The position numbers and the translations under genes are program-made. The notes beneath the pieces were generated by a model. That model was not told where the DNA came from. It saw only the letters and a list, made by a program, of their open reading frames with translations, and did not search any database. Shown here piece by piece: positions 59,923-64,000 of a stretch of DNA of 64,000 nt; positions within the stretch are counted from its first letter, which is position 1, and every line of letters starts with the position of its first letter. Source of the stretch: Desulfuromonadaceae bacterium (GTDB taxonomy: Bacteria; Desulfobacterota; Desulfuromonadia; Desulfuromonadales; Desulfuromonadaceae); contig JAFGXV010000001.1 of the NCBI GenBank assembly GCA_016936455.1, positions 1-64,000 on the forward strand, in the 5' to 3' direction.

Positions 59923-61491
59923 TCAGCCGCTTCGGTGCAGCTTTCTGTTTACCCATTGAGAAAGAGACCGGATTTCGTCAATCCCGAGAAGAAAACAGAC
60001 CAGCCCGTACAGCCCGACACCGCCTGCAACCGCGGCTAAAAGGAAGATAAGGTTCAGCGGTGTCAGCCCACTGCGCCAATCCCCACCCTGCAGCATCCAT
60101 TGAACAAAAAGAGTCATGAGTGCCGTGGCTGCCAGGATTTTAACCAGCAGGGAAAATATTGACGACAATCTCAACGGACCAAGCTGTCGCCGGAGTTGCC
60201 ACAACAGCAGCACCGCATTGAACAGCGACGACAGTGTCAGGGCCCAGGCCAGGCCAGTATGAGCCCAGTAACGCATCAGCAGCAAGCCAAGCCCGGCATT
60301 GATCAGCAATGTCCAGAATGAAATCCATACCGGTGTGCGCGTATTCTGCCGGGCATGAAAAACGGGCACAACGACACGACTGATCCCGACAAAGACCAGT
60401 CCGGGAGCGTACGCGACCAAGGCTGTCGCCGTTTGCTGCACATCCGAGAATTCAAAGGCCCCACGCATGAACAGTAGACTGAACAGCGGTTCAGCACAGC
60501 AGACCAGACCTGCCGCTGCGGGAATTGTGACCAGAAGAATCAGCTTCAGGGCATGAGAAAGGGATTCCAGCAATCCATCCCGATCTCCGCGTGCCGCATG
60601 GCGGCTCATGGTCGGCAAAACAGCCTGAGCCAGAGAGACGACAAAAATGCCCTGCGGAAACTCCATCAGACGCTGACTGTAGTAAAGCCAGGAGACACTG
60701 CCCTGAGCAAGAAAAGAAGAGAGCAATCGGGTAACCACCACATTGATCTGGTAAATTGCCACCCCGGCAATACCTGGCAACATTAAACGGGCTATTTTAC
60801 GAACAGCTGCGTGCCGCCAGTGAAAGGCAGGCCAGAGCTGGAATCCGTAGCGGCGAACAACGGGCCAGGTCATGGCCAGCTGACTGACACCGCCCAATAA
60901 CACCCCCCATGCCAACGCGCCAACGGGAATGTCAAGACAGGGCCCCAGACACAGCGCAGCGCCGATCATGCACAGGTTAAGCACCAGCGGTGATAGCGCC
61001 GGAATAAAAAAGTGCCCGTAAACATTCAGGATTCCCGTCATAAACGCCAGCAGGCTGACAAAAAAGATGTAAGGAAACATCAGCCGTGTCAGCTCAATGG
61101 TCAAGGCCATCTTGCCCGGAACGGTTTCAAAGCCCTGCCCAACCAGATGAACCAGAACCGGGGCCAAAAGAATACCGGCGGCAGTGACGGTCGCCATGAC
61201 AACAATGAGCAGGGTCCAGCACTGGCGGGCAACATAAACCGCCTGGGCATGCCCCTCCTCGTGATGAATCTGGGAAAAGATCGGCACAAATGCGGCGGTC
61301 AGGGAACCTTCAGCAAAGAAACGCCGCAACAGATTGGGAATGGTAAAGGCGACAAAAAAAGCATCGGTGGCAAAACCGGCACCGAACAGTGTCGCAACCA
61401 CAACATCCCGAATGAGACCGGCACAACGGCTTAACAGTGTCGCCACGGCCAGAACAGATGCTGCAGCCGTGACCTGTCGTTTTTCAGACAT
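59923..61491 (-). CDS. murJ: Lipid II flippase MurJ
   Basis: The polytopic protein of about 522 residues has roughly 14 helices and flips lipid II for peptidoglycan synthesis. Family features are LSRCAGLIRDVVVATLFGAG, FFVAFTIPNLLRRFFAEGSL, TAAFVPIFSQ and YYSQRLMEFPQGIFVVSLAQ. The ATG at 61491 is chosen; a TTG at 61503 is in frame. No strong ribosome-binding site is visible. It converges with the selenoprotein gene, leaving 6 bp. Confidence 0.94.
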   Translation of the reverse strand: MSEKRQVTAAASVLAVATLLSRCAGLIRDVVVATLFGAGFATDAFFVAFTIPNLLRRFFAEGSLTAAFVPIFSQIHHEEGHAQAVYVARQCWTLLIVVMATVTAAGILLAPVLVHLVGQGFETVPGKMALTIELTRLMFPYIFFVSLLAFMTGILNVYGHFFIPALSPLVLNLCMIGAALCLGPCLDIPVGALAWGVLLGGVSQLAMTWPVVRRYGFQLWPAFHWRHAAVRKIARLMLPGIAGVAIYQINVVVTRLLSSFLAQGSVSWLYYSQRLMEFPQGIFVVSLAQAVLPTMSRHAARGDRDGLLESLSHALKLILLVTIPAAAGLVCCAEPLFSLLFMRGAFEFSDVQQTATALVAYAPGLVFVGISRVVVPVFHARQNTRTPVWISFWTLLINAGLGLLLMRYWAHTGLAWALTLSSLFNAVLLLWQLRRQLGPLRLSSIFSLLVKILAATALMTLFVQWMLQGGDWRSGLTPLNLIFLLAAVAGGVGLYGLVCFLLGIDEIRSLSQWVNRKLHRSG

Positions 61492-61503
61492 CGGATGCAC
61501 CAA

Positions 61504-61694
61504 AGTGATTATTTATCTCTAATCCCATCACAACAACGCCCAACAATATGTTTTTATGTCACTTTATTTGAAAGATTTAGATTTACTAAACTTGACAGCA
61601 ACAGCTCCTGGGTGTTATAACCGCGCGGCAAAGACAGTCAACCTGACATCAAATTCGTGACAACATCAAAGAACTGCCCGAAAGAGAGGACCAC
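61504..61694. other. Divergent promoter region between murJ and rpsT
   Basis: About 190 AT-rich bp contain no gene. It must hold the rpsT promoter and the murJ promoter. A TTGACA (61591-61596, plus strand) is a plausible -35 for rpsT; I could not choose its -10 firmly. Confidence 0.4.
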
Positions 61695-61958
61695 ATGGCC
61701 AACCATAAATCCGCCGTTAAGCGCAATCGTCAAGCCAAAGTACGCACCGCACGCAATGTTCACGCCCGCAGCACCATGAGAACCCTGGTCAAAAAGGTTC
61801 GCGAAGCCGTTGCGGCCAAGGAAAAAGAAACGGCTGAAACCGCACTGAAAGCCGCGATGCCCTACATTGATAAATGTGCCAGCAAAGGGATCATTCACAA
61901 GGCAACAGCCAGCCGCAAAATTTCGCGCCTGAACAAGCTGATCAACACCCTCGACTGA
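61695..61958 (+). CDS. rpsT: 30S ribosomal protein S20
   Basis: The 87-residue basic protein has the S20 pattern [20 protein letters not shown] and [20 protein letters not shown]. It binds 16S rRNA early in 30S assembly. GAGAGGA precedes the ATG. It is monocistronic with its own terminator, and convergent with holA. Confidence 0.98.
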   Translation: MANHKSAVKRNRQAKVRTARNVHARSTMRTLVKKVREAVAAKEKETAETALKAAMPYIDKCASKGIIHKATASRKISRLNKLINTLD

Positions 61959-61984
61959 TCAAGCGACCTTGCTATCACGACACC

Positions 61985-62011
61985 AAAAGGGCCTGCTACG
62001 CAGGCCCTTTT
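61985..62011. terminator. Bidirectional terminator between rpsT and holA
   Basis: AAAAGGGCCTGC (61985-61996) pairs with GCAGGCCCTTTT (62000-62011) around TAC, giving T-runs on both strands. Confidence 0.92.
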
Positions 62012-62042
62012 TATTACTGTCCCTGTGGACCCTGCCCGTCCC

Positions 62043-63044
62043 CTACTTTGTGGCGAGTCGGCAGAGAGCAACGACACCTTGCTGCAAACTGGCTTCGGGA
62101 TGCGAACCACTCGATTTCATGGCAAGATCCATCTGAAGAAACAGTCCAAACGCCGCTGGAAAATCCTGCAAACGGAACAGTCTTGATTGCCTGAGCAGCG
62201 ATTCAACAAAATACGGGCTGACCCCAACGGCCTGGCACAATTCTCCCTTAGACAGATTCTGCTCCTGCGCCGCTTTGATTTTCCACAACTGACGAAAATG
62301 TCGCGTGATCATGCTCAGGAGTTTCAAGGGAGCCTCACCGTCCTGGATCAATCGTTCGAGCAACTGCAACGCACGCGACAGCTCCTGCGCACCGATCGCA
62401 TCCGTCAAGTCAAACACGCTGTCGACGCGGGTATCCGAAACGACCTGGGCTACGGAATCAACGTCAATCAGCGCGCTATCGCCGCAATAACTGATCAGCT
62501 TGTCGAGTTCTGAGGCAATTTCCCCCAGATGAGCCCCGACACGCCGGCAAAACAACTGCAACCCATCTTCAGTAAAACGTCGCTGGAAGCTTCGTGCACG
62601 CCCCTGAACAAAAGCCGGCACCTGATTGGGATAAATCTTTTTAAACTCAACGAGCTCACCGGTCTTCTTAAAGCTGTTAAAAAACTTTTTGCGCTGATCG
62701 ATCTTGTCGCCACAGAAAATAACACAGCACTCGGGACTCGGGTCCTCAACATAGGGCAGCAGAAATCCCAGCTGGTCAGCCGTTAACAGGTGAGCATCAC
62801 GAACAACCACGCAGCGCCTGTCAGCAAATACAGGAAACGTACGGGCGCATTCAACAATCTGCTCAGCACTCTGTTCTTTCGCCGAAAACTGATCGAGATT
62901 GAAATCCTGATCATCAGCCGACACCGCTGCCCCGATCAGCCCATGCAAGGCTTCATCCAATAAAAAAGCTTCCTCCCCATAGAGATAAATCAGGGGAGGA
63001 AGCTTGCGTGAAACAATAGCCTGATACAGTTGCGCCGGCGTCAT
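62043..63044 (-). CDS. holA: DNA polymerase III subunit delta
   Basis: The 333-residue clamp-loader subunit opens the beta clamp. It has the N-terminal IYLYGEEAFLLDEALHGLIG, VFADRRCVVVRDAHLL, and the C-terminal helical LERLIQDGEAPLKLLSMITR and LSKGELCQAVGVSPYFVESL. The gene order leuS-lptE-holA with rpsT nearby is widespread in proteobacteria. Confidence 0.94.
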   Translation of the reverse strand: MTPAQLYQAIVSRKLPPLIYLYGEEAFLLDEALHGLIGAAVSADDQDFNLDQFSAKEQSAEQIVECARTFPVFADRRCVVVRDAHLLTADQLGFLLPYVEDPSPECCVIFCGDKIDQRKKFFNSFKKTGELVEFKKIYPNQVPAFVQGRARSFQRRFTEDGLQLFCRRVGAHLGEIASELDKLISYCGDSALIDVDSVAQVVSDTRVDSVFDLTDAIGAQELSRALQLLERLIQDGEAPLKLLSMITRHFRQLWKIKAAQEQNLSKGELCQAVGVSPYFVESLLRQSRLFRLQDFPAAFGLFLQMDLAMKSSGSHPEASLQQGVVALCRLATK

Positions 63045-63050
63045 GGTTGA

Positions 63051-63557
63051 TTAAAAATTATCGGTGATGCGATTATAGAGTTCCGCAGCCAGCCGGCGAC
63101 TGAGATCCTCCTGCGCCAGCGTCTCATTGTTATCCTGCTGAGCACGATCATCACTGGCTTTAAATTCTTCACTCCAGGACACATCACCCTGCCACAGAAT
63201 TTCATCCCGGGTTGCACGCACCAGCCGAGCTGTCAGCGTCATGGTCGCACGATATTCGGCAATCTCGTCATCACGATCATAGGCCACCGCACGGACATGA
63301 TAACTGCTGATTTCCCCCTGCAACAGTGCATCAGCCTGCGCCTCGGACGCAACAACGTCAAAATAGGGCCGGCGAGCAAATTGATCGCGCACTTCGCTGG
63401 TCAACCGCGTTTCGATAAAAGGCTCGGTCGTCTTGTTTTTCAGCACCTCAATCACCAGGCGCTGAACATCTTCGGGCAATTGATTCCCTCGCCCCGGCAG
63501 GTGATAACCGCAGGCCACAAGAGACAGCAGTGCAAGAGCAACCAGGACCGCCCTCAT
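63051..63557 (-). CDS. lptE: LPS-assembly lipoprotein LptE
   Basis: The 168-residue outer-membrane lipoprotein (lipobox LVAC, then [20 protein letters not shown]) is the LptD plug that inserts LPS. Low sequence conservation is usual for LptE; the leuS-lptE-holA context and the GYHL start support the call. It overlaps the leuS stop by 4 bp and lies 6 bp from holA. Confidence 0.92.
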   Translation of the reverse strand: MRAVLVALALLSLVACGYHLPGRGNQLPEDVQRLVIEVLKNKTTEPFIETRLTSEVRDQFARRPYFDVVASEAQADALLQGEISSYHVRAVAYDRDDEIAEYRATMTLTARLVRATRDEILWQGDVSWSEEFKASDDRAQQDNNETLAQEDLSRRLAAELYNRITDNF

Positions 63558-64000
63558 GCCACCACCACATTCACCAGCTTGCCCGGAACAACAATCACCT
63601 TGCGAACCGCTTTACCTTCGACAAAGCGCTGAATCGTCTCATCATTCAAAGCGGCCATTTCCAGGTCCTTTTGGGTCGCCGTCGCCGCAACTGTCACTTT
63701 GGATCGAACCTTGCCGTTCACCTGAATAACGATCAGTTTCTCATCATCAGCCATGGTCTCCTCATCCCACTGTGGCCAACCGGCGTTATCAAGAGAGCCG
63801 CTATGGCCCATTCCTGCCCACAACTCTTCACAGATGTGCGGCACGAAGGGAGCAAGCAGACGGACAACGGTTTCCAGTGCCTCACACAGAGCTCCGGGAT
63901 AGGACTCTTTTTCTTCAAAGGCATAAATAGCGTTGACCAGTTCCATGATTGCGGCAATGGCCGTATTAAAGTGGAAACGACCATCGACATCGTGAGTGAC
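63554..64000 (-). CDS. leuS: Leucyl-tRNA synthetase, C-terminal part (cut by right edge)
   Basis: Only the last 148 residues are present. They include the anticodon-binding helical domain ([20 protein letters not shown]) and the LeuRS C-terminal domain ([40 protein letters not shown]). The frame is open through the window edge, so the gene continues to the right. Confidence 0.95.
   Translation of the reverse strand, partial: VTHDVDGRFHFNTAIAAIMELVNAIYAFEEKESYPGALCEALETVVRLLAPFVPHICEELWAGMGHSGSLDNAGWPQWDEETMADDEKLIVIQVNGKVRSKVTVAATATQKDLEMAALNDETIQRFVEGKAVRKVIVVPGKLVNVVVA

Overview
This 64 kb window is an ordinary bacterial chromosome segment of roughly 55% GC with tightly packed genes on both strands. 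Gene content suggests a Gram-negative deltaproteobacterium of the Desulfuromonas/Pelobacter/Geobacter type (order Desulfuromonadales). The pointers are a B12-dependent class II ribonucleotide reductase, an iron-sulfur class I fumarase, PII/GlnA behind a -24/-12 promoter, a TRAP dicarboxylate transporter, LPS genes (LptE, a PagL-like deacylase), a di-heme peroxidase and a probable UGA-encoded selenoprotein. This assignment is inference from gene families; no 16S gene is present.

Layout. 1-5.1 kb (minus strand): a type I secretion locus (ABC exporter, HlyD-type adaptor, LuxR-type regulator) followed by the N-terminus of a giant LapA-like adhesin that runs off the left edge. 5.3-7.1 kb: an MgtC-family membrane protein, a self-inhibited Fic protein and tRNA-Gly. 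7.1-14.3 kb: RNA and protein housekeeping genes on the minus strand (cca, parvulin, rsmA, DUF2062, tsaD, PIN-PhoH) and a cysteine-desulfurase-like enzyme. 14.5-16.8 kb: nrdJ. 17-21.6 kb: lipid-flavoured genes in two divergent groups (acyl-CoA dehydrogenase and thioesterase; PPOX-fold protein, B12/radical SAM protein and FabH-like synthase). 21.6-23.3 kb: an IHF/HU subunit and a tandem pair of XRE-cupin regulators. 23.6 kb: a candidate small RNA with its own -24/-12 promoter and terminator.

23.7-28.5 kb (minus): a sulfur-trafficking operon in the order cysE, Rrf2 regulator, NifS-type desulfurase, mnmA, mtaB. It takes sulfur from cysteine synthesis to tRNA thiolation and methylthiolation. 28.7-32.9 kb: ilvA, fumarase behind a palindrome-containing promoter, and a PagL-like lipid A deacylase. 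32.9-37.6 kb (minus): thioesterase, fused pabBC, an SGNH lipoprotein and recQ. 37.8-39.7 kb: glnB-glnA. 39.9-43.4 kb: Nudix, CPBP protease, a solitary ParB, a TPR lipoprotein, small membrane proteins and tRNA-Val. 43.5-50.2 kb: focA, a di-heme cytochrome c peroxidase, a DapA-like aldolase, and a TRAP transporter linked to a universal stress protein. 50.6-57.5 kb: enoyl-CoA hydratase, GDPD, LysE exporter, an OmpA-type lipoprotein followed by an overlooked 54-residue membrane protein, an NFACT/RqcH protein, a lipid A acyltransferase-like protein and trmL. 57.8-59.9 kb: a chemoreceptor followed by an 82-residue thioredoxin-fold gene with an in-frame TGA in a U-P-R-C motif. 59.9-64 kb: murJ, rpsT and the conserved holA-lptE-leuS block, with leuS cut by the right edge.

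The most interesting items are the selenoprotein at 59668-59916, the sRNA at about 23597-23675, the adhesin secretion locus, and the radical SAM/FabH pair. There are no CRISPR arrays, insertion sequences, rRNA genes or prophage signatures that I can see. Most starts were revised from the longest open frame by Shine-Dalgarno spacing.
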